From Planctomycetota bacterium (lineage in GTDB: Bacteria; Planctomycetota; Phycisphaerae; SM23-33), in the NCBI GenBank assembly GCA_030635145.1, contig DAOVZK010000006.1, positions 26,434 to 90,433 on the forward strand: 64,000 nucleotides of DNA, given 5' to 3'. The position numbers and the translations under genes were made by a program. Each line of letters starts with the position of its first letter. Position 1 is the stretch's first letter. Of this stretch, positions 10,151 through 20,473 are shown piece by piece. The notes under the pieces are model-generated. The model saw only the letters and a list, made by a program, of their open reading frames with translations. It had not been told where the DNA came from and did no database searches.

Positions 10151-11128
10151 ATGCAGGTAATTTTTTGTGGAAGTGGTGATTTCGCCTTACCGTCGTTTCA
10201 GGCGGTGGTGGCAGCTGGTTACGATGTGACAGCTGTGGTGACCCCTCCTGCGCGCAAGGCTGGCCGCGGCGGAAAGCTGCAATCCACACCCGTCGCCATC
10301 GCGGCTCGCGAGGCGAATCTCGAACTTCACGAAACCGCGAACATCAATTCGCCGGAATCGGTCGCGTATCTAAAGTCGCGCGGTGCCGACGCCATCTGCG
10401 TAATCGAGTTCGGGCAACTCGTGAAAAAGCCCGTCCGCGACATCGCCAAGATCGACGCGTTTAATTTGCACGGTTCGCTCTTACCGCAGCTTCGCGGGGC
10501 GGGGCCGGTGAATTGGGCGATTATCAACGGGCTGACCGAAACGGGCGTGACGTCGTTTTCGCTCGTCGACAAAATGGACGCCGGGGACGTTTACATAAAA
10601 TCGCGAGCGATAAAAATCGGCGAAACCATGCGCAGCGACGAGTTGCGCGCGACTTTGGCACAGCTGGGCGCGGAGGTGGTGCTGGAAACCCTCGCACTGC
10701 TGGAAAGCGGCAAGGCCGTACCCGAACCGCAAGACGACGCAAAAGCGACGCTGGCACCGAAGCTGAAAAAAAGCGACGGTTTTGTCGACTTCACCGCACC
10801 GGCGGAGCAAATCACACGATTAGTGCGTGGGGCATGGAATTGGCCTGGCGCGCAGGCAGACTTCCGCCGTGCCGACGGAAAAATTATCCCCGTGACAATC
10901 GCCAACGCTCGCACTGTTGAAATTCACAGCTACAATGGCGACGGCTGCGCGGACAAAACGCCCGGAAGCATCGACGGTGATCTTTACATACAAACCGGCG
11001 CGGGGCGGATCGAAATTCTGGAAATCAAACCAGCCGGCAAGCGGCTTATGCTATGGGACGACTTCGTAAACGGATATCGCGTCCATACAGGTGACGCTTT
11101 TTTAAGCAGGGATGCAAACGGAAAATGA
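10151..11128 (+). CDS. fmt: Methionyl-tRNA formyltransferase
   Basis: MQVIFCGSGDFALPSFQAV..., FNLHGSLLPQLRGAGPVNWAI; overlaps rsmB start by ATGA. Confidence 0.95.
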   Translation: MQVIFCGSGDFALPSFQAVVAAGYDVTAVVTPPARKAGRGGKLQSTPVAIAAREANLELHETANINSPESVAYLKSRGADAICVIEFGQLVKKPVRDIAKIDAFNLHGSLLPQLRGAGPVNWAIINGLTETGVTSFSLVDKMDAGDVYIKSRAIKIGETMRSDELRATLAQLGAEVVLETLALLESGKAVPEPQDDAKATLAPKLKKSDGFVDFTAPAEQITRLVRGAWNWPGAQADFRRADGKIIPVTIANARTVEIHSYNGDGCADKTPGSIDGDLYIQTGAGRIEILEIKPAGKRLMLWDDFVNGYRVHTGDAFLSRDANGK

Positions 11129-12519
11129 CAAACGGTATCGATAATAATTTTAGGACAAAGCGGTTTCCTCGCGAGATGGCAACGGATGCTCTGCGCGACA
11201 AAAACCAAAACGTGTCGGGGCGATTGAAACGGCTTTTATCGCAGGCGTCGCTTTCACCAGCCGACCGCGGCCTGGCGCGCGAGCTGACGATGGGAGTTGT
11301 GCGAACTCGCGGGGCACTCGATGCCGTCATCAACGCGTATCTCAACCAGCCCAACAAAAAAGTTCCTATGCCGGTTCGCAACATCCTTCGCGTTGCGTTG
11401 TATCAGATTCTCTATCTCGACCGTATCCCAACGTTTGCCGCCATCGACGAGGCGGTCAATCAGACCAAGCAGTTTCACAAACGCCAAAGCGGAATGGTTA
11501 ACGGGCTGCTGCGATCCGTCGACCGCGAAATTGCCCGCGTGGATATCGACCCTGCCGCCATGCCGCCCGAACCGGATGTCGTTACAACTTCGCAAAACCA
11601 GGCGTGGAAATTTCCGAAGGCGATTTTTCCTGATCCGCAATCCGACCCCGCAGAATATGTCGCAGCTGCGTGGTCGATGTCATTACCGCTGGCGCAAAAA
11701 TGGGCAGAGCGTTTCGATCCGCAGCAACTCATGCGAATTGCGCGGGGTACCTGCTGCACGCCCCCGCTGACACTTCGTGTCAACACGCTCAAGGCCACCA
11801 TGCAGCAAGCACTAGATGGATTTCAGGCGGCGGGGATTTCGGCATCGGTTCACAATAATGGCAAAAGCATCGTGCTGAATTCCGGCGACCTGTTCGGAAA
11901 GCTTCCCGACTTTGCCGCCGGGTTCTATCAACCCCAAGACCCGACGGCCACCGCGGTGGTAGCCGACATGGATCTGCAACCAGGAATGCGAGTGCTGGAT
12001 TTTTGCGCAGCCCCGGGCACTAAGACAACACATATGGCAGAGCGAATGCAAAACGAAGGCACCGTCATCGCCGCCGACGTTGACGAATACAAAATCGAAA
12101 AAATTTCCAGCAACGCACAACGCCTCGGAATCGACATTATCACAACAATGCTCGCCGAGCAGGTCGGGCAGCTGGACCCGGGAAGTTTCGACATTGTATT
12201 GGCCGACGCACCTTGCAGTAACACGGGCGTTTTGGCACGGCGGCCTGAGGCGAAATGGCGGTTCGAGGCAGACACGATCGGCCCGGTCGTAAACACACAG
12301 CAGCAGATTCTCGATATGGCGTCGATTTTTGTCAAACCCGGCGGCCAGCTGGTCTACAGTATCTGCAGCATCGAACCGGAAGAAGGACCGCACGTGGCGA
12401 AATCTTTCGCGCAACGCAGCGGGATGAAATTGTGCGGCGAGAAGCCAACACTCCCAGCTGGTGCGGACAACCCACAAGCGTGGTGCGACGGTGGATACGT
12501 CGCGACATTTAAGAAATAA
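11125..12519 (+). CDS. rsmB: 16S rRNA (cytosine(967)-C(5))-methyltransferase RsmB
   Basis: NusB-like N-terminus, MRVLDFCAAPGTKTTHMAE, DAPCSNTGVLARRPEAKWR, YSICSIEPEEG. Confidence 0.93.
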   Translation: MTNGIDNNFRTKRFPREMATDALRDKNQNVSGRLKRLLSQASLSPADRGLARELTMGVVRTRGALDAVINAYLNQPNKKVPMPVRNILRVALYQILYLDRIPTFAAIDEAVNQTKQFHKRQSGMVNGLLRSVDREIARVDIDPAAMPPEPDVVTTSQNQAWKFPKAIFPDPQSDPAEYVAAAWSMSLPLAQKWAERFDPQQLMRIARGTCCTPPLTLRVNTLKATMQQALDGFQAAGISASVHNNGKSIVLNSGDLFGKLPDFAAGFYQPQDPTATAVVADMDLQPGMRVLDFCAAPGTKTTHMAERMQNEGTVIAADVDEYKIEKISSNAQRLGIDIITTMLAEQVGQLDPGSFDIVLADAPCSNTGVLARRPEAKWRFEADTIGPVVNTQQQILDMASIFVKPGGQLVYSICSIEPEEGPHVAKSFAQRSGMKLCGEKPTLPAGADNPQAWCDGGYVATFKK

Positions 12520-12546
12520 TACGAAGCAACAAAAGCGGAAATAAGC

Positions 12547-13029
12547 GTGGCCAAAAAGAAAGAACAATCTAAACCCAAGGGTGTGCGAATTACAAATCGC
12601 AGAGGCCGGCGGGATTTTCACGTTCTCGAAGTGCTCGAGTGCGGTGTTGAGCTGCTCGGGACGGAAGTAAAAAGCCTGCGCGCCGGGCAAGCCAAAATCG
12701 ACGAGGCCTACATCCGCATCGACAACAACCAGCTGTTTCTCGTCGGAGCAAATATCGCCCTATACCCCCTTGCCGGTGAAAGTATGCAGCATGTTACGAC
12801 CCGCAAGCGAAAATTGCTGGTGCATCGGCGGCAAATCGAAAAACTACAGATGCACGTCAATCAAAAGGGCAAAACGCTGATTCCGCTTGTGATATATTTC
12901 CATCACGGGTGGGCGAAAGTCGAAATCGGCGTCGCCGAAGGCAAGCGGCAATACGACAAGCGAGACTCCCTACGCAAAAAAGATCAGCAACGCGATATGG
13001 ATCGGGCCATACGGCAACGGCGGCGATAA
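12547..13029 (+). CDS. smpB: SsrA-binding protein SmpB
   Basis: NRRGRRDFHVLEVLECGVELLGTEVKSLRAGQAKIDEAY..., C-terminal KRDSLRKKDQQRDMDRAIRQRRR; GTG start. Confidence 0.96.
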   Translation: MAKKKEQSKPKGVRITNRRGRRDFHVLEVLECGVELLGTEVKSLRAGQAKIDEAYIRIDNNQLFLVGANIALYPLAGESMQHVTTRKRKLLVHRRQIEKLQMHVNQKGKTLIPLVIYFHHGWAKVEIGVAEGKRQYDKRDSLRKKDQQRDMDRAIRQRRR

Positions 13030-13217
13030 CGCAGGTGTCTTTCATGCACGACGTGATATTCTTCAAAACGACAATTAACAATTAAAAAAATGTATAAAAA
13101 CATATTGTGATTACCCCTCGATCTGGTTATGTCTTAGAAGATCACTGCTATATGATACTATATCATACAGCAAGACTAAGCGTTATGGATAAAATTGCAA
13201 AAGGATGATTATAAATA

Positions 13218-15110
13218 ATGGGAAATGAAAAAAAGACAGATTTATTTATTGGCAAATTGCTTGATTTGGCAAAAATTAAATTTGAACCAAATGGAAGTAA
13301 TATAAAAGAAATTCAGGACGCATTGAAAACTGCTTCTAAAAAAGGAACAGGAAAAATTGGTTTCCCAGAATTTACCGCAAAATCAAAAGATTTTATAATC
13401 GTAATTGAAAATAAAGCAGATATTGAGAAACAGGCAGAATATAAAGATGACGAAAAGATTGAATTGTCAACCAAGACAAAATCAATTACAGATTATGCTG
13501 AAAATGGAGCATTGCATTATGCTAACGAAATAATAAAAAAGACTTCGTTTAAAAAAGTTTTTGCCTTTGGATGTTCGGGAGATGAAAAACACCACATAAT
13601 CAGACCAATTTTCGTTGACGAAAAAGATTATAAATTACTGCAACCCATTGAAAATTTTGAAAATTTCTTTGAAGACAATATTGAAAAATATTACAGTGAG
13701 CAAGTGTTGGAGGAAACACCAACGGAAACGCTTGAACTCGAAGATATAATCAAAAAATCATCTGAACTGCACGAATATTTAAGAAACTATGGGCAGTTGG
13801 GCGATAGTGAAAAACCGCTTGTTGTTTCAGCAATTCTTCTCGCCTTAAGAGAAAAATCCTTTGATATAAATTCATTAACAGGTGATGACGTAAAAACGGA
13901 CGGACAGAAAATATACAATGCTCTTTCAACTCATATGAAAAGGGTAAAAGTAAAACCTGAAACCAAGAAAGAGCAAGTTTTAAGTCAGTTTAATGTTGTA
14001 AAAGACCGAACAACATTAAATCAAGTGGATGAGCGACTTGCGAAAACACCTTTGAAATATTTTGCCGATTTTCTGCAAAAAAATGTTTATGCAACTATTG
14101 TTGAAAATTCGCCCGAGGATGTTTTAGGTCGTTTTTACGGCGAATTTATTCGTTACAGCGGTGGAGATGGACAAACTTTGGGAGTTGTACTAACACCAAG
14201 CCACATTACAGAATTGTTTTGCGATTTAATAGATTTGAAACCAACAGACACTGTATTTGACCCCTGTTGTGGAACAGGCGGTTTTTTAATTACCGCTATG
14301 AATAAAATGCTTGAACAAGCTAAACCAACAGAAAAAGAAATCATAAGAGCAGAAAAAATACATGGAATTGAAATAAGAGAAGATATGTTTTCTATTGCCA
14401 CCACGAATATGATTTTCAGGGGCGATGGAAAAAGTAATTTGATAAAAAATAATTTTTTAAAGCGAGAAACAGAAAAAATTAGAGCCAATAATTATTCTGT
14501 TGGTTTTATGAATCCGCCTTATTCGCAAGGAAAGGGGAAAGATACCGCTCATTTATCCGAAATTAATTTTATCAAACACCTGCTAGATGGCTTGGCAGAC
14601 GGTGGTAGATGTGTTGTTATTGTGCCACAATCTACAATGGTTGGTAATAAAAAAGAAGATAAGCAGGTAAAAAAACAAATTCTTAAAAATCATACACTTG
14701 AAGGAGTAATTACATTAAACAAAGAAACTTTTTACGGAGTAGGAACAAATCCGTGTATTGCAGTTTTTACTACTCATAAGCCACATCCAGAAAAAAAGTA
14801 TTGCAAATTTGTAAACTTCGAGAATGATGGTTTTGAAGTGCATAAACACGTTGGATTAGTAGAAACAGAAAGAGCAAAAGAGAGAAAAGCCCACTTGCTT
14901 AATTGTTGGTTACACGATGCACCAGCCGAAAGTAAATTTATGGTAAAAGCTACCATATCAGCCCAAGACGAATGGCTGCACTCGTTCTATTATTTTAACG
15001 ATGAAATACCCAAAGAAGAAGATTTTGAAAACACAATTGCCAATTATCTCTCTTTTGAGTTTAATATGCTTATACAAGGCAGAGAATATTTATTTGAAAA
15101 TGCGGAATAA
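13218..15110 (+). CDS. Fused restriction endonuclease / N6-adenine DNA methyltransferase (BcgI-like RM subunit)
   Basis: N-terminal nuclease-like DFIIVIENKAD (D..ExK), methylase motifs DPCCGTGGF and NPPYSQGKGKD; AT-rich composition. Confidence 0.85.
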   Translation: MGNEKKTDLFIGKLLDLAKIKFEPNGSNIKEIQDALKTASKKGTGKIGFPEFTAKSKDFIIVIENKADIEKQAEYKDDEKIELSTKTKSITDYAENGALHYANEIIKKTSFKKVFAFGCSGDEKHHIIRPIFVDEKDYKLLQPIENFENFFEDNIEKYYSEQVLEETPTETLELEDIIKKSSELHEYLRNYGQLGDSEKPLVVSAILLALREKSFDINSLTGDDVKTDGQKIYNALSTHMKRVKVKPETKKEQVLSQFNVVKDRTTLNQVDERLAKTPLKYFADFLQKNVYATIVENSPEDVLGRFYGEFIRYSGGDGQTLGVVLTPSHITELFCDLIDLKPTDTVFDPCCGTGGFLITAMNKMLEQAKPTEKEIIRAEKIHGIEIREDMFSIATTNMIFRGDGKSNLIKNNFLKRETEKIRANNYSVGFMNPPYSQGKGKDTAHLSEINFIKHLLDGLADGGRCVVIVPQSTMVGNKKEDKQVKKQILKNHTLEGVITLNKETFYGVGTNPCIAVFTTHKPHPEKKYCKFVNFENDGFEVHKHVGLVETERAKERKAHLLNCWLHDAPAESKFMVKATISAQDEWLHSFYYFNDEIPKEEDFENTIANYLSFEFNMLIQGREYLFENAE

Positions 15111-15111
15111 T

Positions 15112-16188
15112 ATGAAATTGTTATTGAAAAATAGAGAGTGGAAAGAGTTTTTTATTAGTGATATCTTTTCAAATATTCAAAGGGGGAAAAGACTAAAAAA
15201 AGGAGACCACAAAGCAGGTAGAACACCTTATGTTTCTTCCACTTCGATGAATAATGGAATTGATAATTTTATTGGAAATAAAGAAAATGTTCGCGTATTT
15301 TCAAGCTGTTTGAGCCTTGCAAATAGTGGTAGTGTTGGGGCTTGTTTTTATCAACCGTTTAAATTTATAGCAAGCGACCACGTAACAAAATTAGCGAATG
15401 ACGAATTTAATAAATACATTTTACAATTTCTTTCAACAATAATTTCAAGGTTAGGTGAAAAATATAGTTTTAACAGAGAAATTAATGATACAAGAATAAA
15501 AAGAGAAAAAATTCATCTTCCTACTACACGCGAAGGAAAACCCGATTACGCATTTATGGAAGCCTATATGCGAGAAAAAGAACAAAAAAAAATAAAAGCA
15601 TATAAAAACTATGTTTCAAAAAGAATAAGCAAATTAGAAAAGACTAAAAAGGTTGTTTCGATTGCAGAGAAAGAATGGGAAGAGTTTGAACTTGGAAAGA
15701 TGTTTGAATTAATTCAAGGTAAATCAAAAGGTTTAAATCACTTAATTAAAACTAAAGCAGGGGTCAATTATTTAGGTGCAACAAATCTTAACAATGGCGT
15801 TCTATGTCAGGTAAAAGAAGAACCAAGTTTAATCCAGAAAGGAAATTCAATAGCGTTCATTAGAAATGGTGAGGGGTCTATGGGGTATTCTGTTTACAAA
15901 ACTGAAAATTTTATTGCTACTTCTGATATATCTGTTGGTTATAATCCTAAACTAAATAGATATGTAGGGACATTTATTACAACAGTAGCCGACAAAGTTA
16001 GGGGAAAATATAATTTTGGCTACAAACGAAGCGGTAAAAGATTGGTAAAAGAAAAAATCTTACTTCCAATCGATGAAAATAAAGAGCCTGATTATAATTT
16101 TATGGAAAGTTATATGAAATGGATTGAATTGAATAAGTTGAAAGAGTATTTGAAGTATAAAAAATGCACAATAAATCGTTGCACCTAA
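15112..16188 (+). CDS. Type I-like specificity (S) subunit with two target recognition domains
   Basis: Two half-repeats each ending in [EK]PDY[AN]FME[AS]YM followed by a charged helix; directly downstream of the RM gene (alternative ATG at 15100 overlaps its stop). Confidence 0.85.
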   Translation: MKLLLKNREWKEFFISDIFSNIQRGKRLKKGDHKAGRTPYVSSTSMNNGIDNFIGNKENVRVFSSCLSLANSGSVGACFYQPFKFIASDHVTKLANDEFNKYILQFLSTIISRLGEKYSFNREINDTRIKREKIHLPTTREGKPDYAFMEAYMREKEQKKIKAYKNYVSKRISKLEKTKKVVSIAEKEWEEFELGKMFELIQGKSKGLNHLIKTKAGVNYLGATNLNNGVLCQVKEEPSLIQKGNSIAFIRNGEGSMGYSVYKTENFIATSDISVGYNPKLNRYVGTFITTVADKVRGKYNFGYKRSGKRLVKEKILLPIDENKEPDYNFMESYMKWIELNKLKEYLKYKKCTINRCT

Positions 16189-16257
16189 TTTTTTCACTGT
16201 CGCTTCAAAATGCAGGTGAACTCCGGCGTTCGATTCAATCTGGACACTACCTTCCAC

Positions 16258-17796
16258 TTAGTATTCTTTTCGTTTTCGGGCCGGGGGGATGTCCAAAATT
16301 CCGCGATACTTCGCGACGGTGCGGCGGGCAATGTCGATGCCGTGCTTGGCGAGGGCTTCGGAGAGTTGGTCATCGTTCAGCGGGGCAGCCTTGTCTTCGT
16401 TGTTTACGATTTCGCGCATCTTTTCCTTCACGGCGTCCCAGCTCATATCTTCGCCGGCTGCGTTTTTCGTACCGCCGGAAAAGAACATCCTCAGCGGAAA
16501 GATTCCCTGCGGGGTCTGCACGTATTTTCCAGACACTGCTCTGCTGACGGTGGCGATATGCACGCCGACTTTCCCGGCGATGTCAGCCATCGGTAGCGGC
16601 TTGAGTGCCTCTTTGCCATGAAACAGAAAATTATGCTGCACTTTGAAAACTTCCTCGCTGACTCGCAAAATCGTGTGCCGCCGTTGGGCAATGGCACTGA
16701 TTAACCACTCGGCCGAGCGAATGTTTTTACGTAAAAACTGCTTGGCGTTCTTGTCGGTGTTGCGGTCGCGGGCAGCGGTACTGTAGTAGTCGTTAATTCC
16801 GAGCCGCGGTGAATTCTTGTCAGCCATCGTTACGATAACCTCATCGTTTTCGCCGATGGTCACCATCACGTCGGGATTGATAATCGGCGCCGACTGTTGG
16901 CCGATAAGCAGGCCCGGCCGCGGTGAAAGCTTCGAGATATATTTTATGCCCTGCTTTATGTCGTCGAGGTTTCGCCCGAGACGCTTGGCGATGTCGGGGA
17001 GGCGGTTCATTTCGATTTCGCGAAGGAAGTTCGTCACCAGCGTGCGCGGTAGTCCGACATCCTCACCTGCATCGGATTTAACTTGCAGCTGGATCAACAG
17101 ACATTCCTTCAGGTCGCGTGCACCGATGCCGGTCGGTTCGAGCGTCTGAACATATTTCAACGCCTCGCGCATCGCAGCTACCGACGAGTCTTTCTCCTGC
17201 GCCGTCATCCCAGCAGTGCCGGAATCCTGCAGATACTGATTGACCTTCTCGGCGAGTTGCTCGAGCGACACTCGCAGGTAACCGTCAGGGTCGAGCGAAT
17301 CGATAATCAAAAGCCCGGCAGCCTGCAGCGATTCTGGCACCTCCACGAACCGCCACTGATCACGCAAGTAGTCGCTGAGCGACCCCTGCTGCGCGGGTGT
17401 GTTCGCCATCGCTTCCATTTTCCGGTCGGTTTCGCCGTAGTCGGAAGATTTTCGCGGCATCGGCGCGTCGGAGTTGGCAAAGTCCGAACCATACTCGCTG
17501 GTCATGCTGTCGAGTCGCTGAAAATCTTCGGTGTTGCTGTCGTCGTCGCGGACAACCATGTCGGTTTCCCCGCGGTCGAAAGTTTCGTCGGTTTCCGGTG
17601 TGGTGTCGGGCGGATTTTCGTCGGGCGTTTCGCGCATCTCCAGCACCGGATTCGATTCCATCTCGGTTTCGATCCGTTCCTGCAGATTCAGCATCGGCAG
17701 CTGAAGAATTTCCATCGCCTGGATGATCCTCGGTGAGAGTTTCATCTCCTGCGACATGCGAAGTTGTTGTGAAGTATCGAGCCTCATTTGAGCCAA
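16258..17796 (-). CDS. rpoN: RNA polymerase sigma-54 factor RpoN
   Basis: Q-rich N-terminus MAQMRLDTSQQLRMSQEMKLSPRIIQAMEILQLP, C-terminal RpoN-box region ARRTVAKYRGILDIPPARKRKEY. Confidence 0.96.
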   Translation of the reverse strand: MAQMRLDTSQQLRMSQEMKLSPRIIQAMEILQLPMLNLQERIETEMESNPVLEMRETPDENPPDTTPETDETFDRGETDMVVRDDDSNTEDFQRLDSMTSEYGSDFANSDAPMPRKSSDYGETDRKMEAMANTPAQQGSLSDYLRDQWRFVEVPESLQAAGLLIIDSLDPDGYLRVSLEQLAEKVNQYLQDSGTAGMTAQEKDSSVAAMREALKYVQTLEPTGIGARDLKECLLIQLQVKSDAGEDVGLPRTLVTNFLREIEMNRLPDIAKRLGRNLDDIKQGIKYISKLSPRPGLLIGQQSAPIINPDVMVTIGENDEVIVTMADKNSPRLGINDYYSTAARDRNTDKNAKQFLRKNIRSAEWLISAIAQRRHTILRVSEEVFKVQHNFLFHGKEALKPLPMADIAGKVGVHIATVSRAVSGKYVQTPQGIFPLRMFFSGGTKNAAGEDMSWDAVKEKMREIVNNEDKAAPLNDDQLSEALAKHGIDIARRTVAKYRGILDIPPARKRKEY

Positions 17797-17939
17797 ACCA
17801 CTAACGTAACATTTTCCTCAAAAACATCTTACAATCCTCTCCGCCGAGCACGGCCGAGAGGTGACACCACTGTATCGGACTTAAGTATAGCAAATTGTAT
17901 GCCGAAATGGCTTATTTTTGTAATTATTTTTCGACGATT

Positions 17940-18099
17940 TAGAGCGATTAACGATTAAGATGCGGGATGCAGGCGCCAGCGAGGACAAGGCTGATAAGGA
18001 CGCTGAAGCAGGCATAGTAAGCTATGCCGATGCAAGCGGACGCAATCAGCCGACGCCGCAGCCAGCATGAACCCCGCAGGTTAAGCGTTAGTTGCTCTA
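17940..18099. repeat. TAGAGC-type palindromic element, copy 1
   Basis: TIR TAGAGCGATTAACG / CGTTAGTTGCTCTA; inner stems GGCTGAT/ATCAGCC and GGCATAG/CTATGCC. Confidence 0.8.
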
Positions 18100-18179
18100 G
18101 CCGGTTCCCCAAAAATTCCGCATTTTTCCGACGATCTCGGTGGTATTTGGGCGAATTTGGAGCTATCGTAAACTTGATC

Positions 18180-19124
18180 ATGAAAGAGTCAGACTTTTTA
18201 ACGTGGATTTACTCCCAAAACGGCTTCGACCCCGAAAAGGTTCCCGTCGGCCCGGGTGACGACATGGGCATTGTGAATCTAGACGCCGATACGCCGCTGC
18301 TGGTGGGGGTCGATCAGGTTCTCGACGGGGTGCATTTTAATCTGGCGTTGCATGGGGCGGAGGCAGCTGGGCGCAAAGCAATGGCACGCAATCTTTCCGA
18401 CGTAGCTGCGATGGCGGCCTTGCCGGTCGGAGCTGTCGCGTCGGTGGCCTTGCCGAAAGGTTTTTCGCAAAACGACGCGCAGCAAATTTACGCGGGGCTG
18501 CGAAAACTTGGTGACGAATTCGCTTGTCCCTTAGTCGGGGGCGACGTAAGCACGTGGGCAGGGCCGTTGGGTATAAGCGTTACGATTTTCGCCAAGCCCG
18601 CCGGTGCCACAGGTGGCATCAAACCCGTGCTTCGCAGCGGTGCCCGCAGCGGAAACGCAATTCTCGTAACCGGACAGCTGGGCGGGTCGTGGTACGGGAA
18701 GCATCATCTCGAATTCGTTCCGCGTGTTCGCGAGGCGATACTGTTGGGGTTGAAGTATCGGCTGCGGGCGATGATCGATATTTCCGACGGGCTGACCAAA
18801 GACCTTGGGCGAATCTGCAAGGCCTCAAACGTCGGTGCCGAAATCTGGGAAGACGCAATCCCCATCCGGCCGGGTGCGGGTAAGGATCGCGACCCGAAAG
18901 CCTCGCCGCTGGACGCTGCCCTAAACGATGGCGAAGATTACGAGCTGCTGTTTACGGTTCCCAAGGGTCAGGTCGAAAAAATTATGCAAGATGTCGCGGA
19001 TGGAAAAATTCCCGTAGCGATTTCCCACATCGGAACGATCACCAAGCAACAAACCCTGACGCTGGTTTCACCCGACGGTTCGCAGTGCCCACTTACGGAT
19101 GGGGGTTGGGATCACGAGACGTAG
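18180..19124 (+). CDS. thiL: Thiamine-monophosphate kinase
   Basis: MKESDFLTWIYSQNG...VGPGDDMGIV...LLVGVDQVLDGVHF, NLSDVAAMAA, IDISDGLTKDLGRI. Confidence 0.9.
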   Translation: MKESDFLTWIYSQNGFDPEKVPVGPGDDMGIVNLDADTPLLVGVDQVLDGVHFNLALHGAEAAGRKAMARNLSDVAAMAALPVGAVASVALPKGFSQNDAQQIYAGLRKLGDEFACPLVGGDVSTWAGPLGISVTIFAKPAGATGGIKPVLRSGARSGNAILVTGQLGGSWYGKHHLEFVPRVREAILLGLKYRLRAMIDISDGLTKDLGRICKASNVGAEIWEDAIPIRPGAGKDRDPKASPLDAALNDGEDYELLFTVPKGQVEKIMQDVADGKIPVAISHIGTITKQQTLTLVSPDGSQCPLTDGGWDHET

Positions 19125-19151
19125 GGATTGGGTGTCACTTACCGCGGTTGT

Positions 19152-19904
19152 TTAATGTCCGTTAAAAAATACGACGAGCAGGTCCCAGCAGATGTGCGAG
19201 CAGACAGCTACGCCGAATCCGCGCCAGGCAAACAGTACGCCCCACCACATTCCCGCCAGCGCCAAAAATACGACACTGCCCCACCGAATCGCCGCCGCCC
19301 CGTGCAGCTGCGCGCCGGACAAATGGCATAGCGCGAACAAAATTCCCGAAACCACAATCGCCCCCACCACCACGCGGTTTTCTTTGCGTTTCATCGCGTC
19401 GGTGAAGATCAAAAGCGCGATGCTGATGAAGACCATGCGGAACAGAAATTCTTCGTATACCCCTGCCCCGACAGATTCCAGCACGCCGCGCAGCATGGGG
19501 TGACTTTGCTCGCGGATTTGCGCCGGTACGGGAATTTTGCCCGTCATCCAGTTTGCTGCGATCAGCGGAAGAATCGAAATCGCGCCTTCGACGACCATTC
19601 CGATTATGGCGGTGAAGCTGATGTGATGTTTGTGTTTCCCTCGCCCGAGATGCATGAGATGCTGCGCGAACAGCACGACGAGTATGACGATGGCGGGGAG
19701 AAATTTGCCAGCCACGCCCATCATCGAAAAGACGTAACGCAGATATTCCGGCACCAGCAGCGCGCTGCCGAGCTTTGCCGAAAACGCATGAAAAAACAGC
19801 AGCAACCCCGCCACCAGCACCAGTTGATTCAACGGCCGATGAACCTCAGCCCCATAGCTGTGGTCGTCGGGTGCGAAAACGCATTGGTCTTTTTCTCGTT
19901 TCAT
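19152..19904 (-). CDS. CPBP family intramembrane metalloprotease
   Basis: Multi-spanning; EEFLFR motif, CHLSGAQLHGAAAIRW and SHICWDL. Confidence 0.8.
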   Translation of the reverse strand: MKREKDQCVFAPDDHSYGAEVHRPLNQLVLVAGLLLFFHAFSAKLGSALLVPEYLRYVFSMMGVAGKFLPAIVILVVLFAQHLMHLGRGKHKHHISFTAIIGMVVEGAISILPLIAANWMTGKIPVPAQIREQSHPMLRGVLESVGAGVYEEFLFRMVFISIALLIFTDAMKRKENRVVVGAIVVSGILFALCHLSGAQLHGAAAIRWGSVVFLALAGMWWGVLFAWRGFGVAVCSHICWDLLVVFFNGH

Positions 19905-20302
19905 TGGCGGGGGCTTTCTTTTCGTTCTGACGGGAAAATCAGATACTCGCGATTTTTCTTCACCGTTTTCGGCCCGATCCCGTGGATTTTTTCCAGGTCG
20001 GCTGGAACGTCAAACGCACCCACACCGTGCTGCTGGCGATATGCGATGATCGCTTCTGCCCTAGTCGGTCCGATTCCGCTTAGTCGCTGAAGTGCCGCCG
20101 CCGCCGCCGTGTTGGGATCGATAAATTCGCGAGCCGCCCGAACTTTGGCAGCGTCTGCATTTGGGTATTTCTCAAACCAGCAACGATCAGATAGTCCAAC
20201 CGCGGCGATCCCGATCCACGCTGCTCCGACAATCGCAATCACCGCACAGAGATTGGGCTTTGATAACCCAACATCCAAGTATGTGTGCATTCGGTTTGCC
20301 AT
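19901..20302 (-). CDS. Helix-hairpin-helix (ComEA-like) protein
   Basis: N-terminal TM, DPNTAAAAALQRLSGIGPTRAEAIIAYRQQHG...LEKIHGIGPKTVKKNREYL; ATGA overlap with the following gene. Confidence 0.85.
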   Translation of the reverse strand: MANRMHTYLDVGLSKPNLCAVIAIVGAAWIGIAAVGLSDRCWFEKYPNADAAKVRAAREFIDPNTAAAAALQRLSGIGPTRAEAIIAYRQQHGVGAFDVPADLEKIHGIGPKTVKKNREYLIFPSERKESPRQ

Positions 20303-20327
20303 TATAGTTATGTTTCCGCGGTCTATC

Positions 20328-20472
20328 TAGAGCAGTTACGATTAGCTGGCTGCGTCCGCTTGCATCGGCCCGTACGGGTCTGCTTCGGCGTCCTTACAAG
20401 CCTCACATTTTGCCGCCCCCGTTGGGGGTCACTGACGCAGAAACTGTAAAATTGCAATCTTAAAATGCTCTA
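20328..20472. repeat. TAGAGC-type palindromic element, copy 3 (inverted orientation)
   Basis: TAGAGCA...TGCTCTA ends; reverse complement contains AAGGACGCCGAAGCAGACCCGTACGGGCCGATGCAAGCGGACGC, matching the core of copy 1. Confidence 0.75.
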
Positions 20473-20473
20473 A

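Noticed and set aside
11812-12690. 292-aa antisense ORF across rsmB/smpB
   Set aside because: Overlaps two convincing sense genes and has no domain signal.
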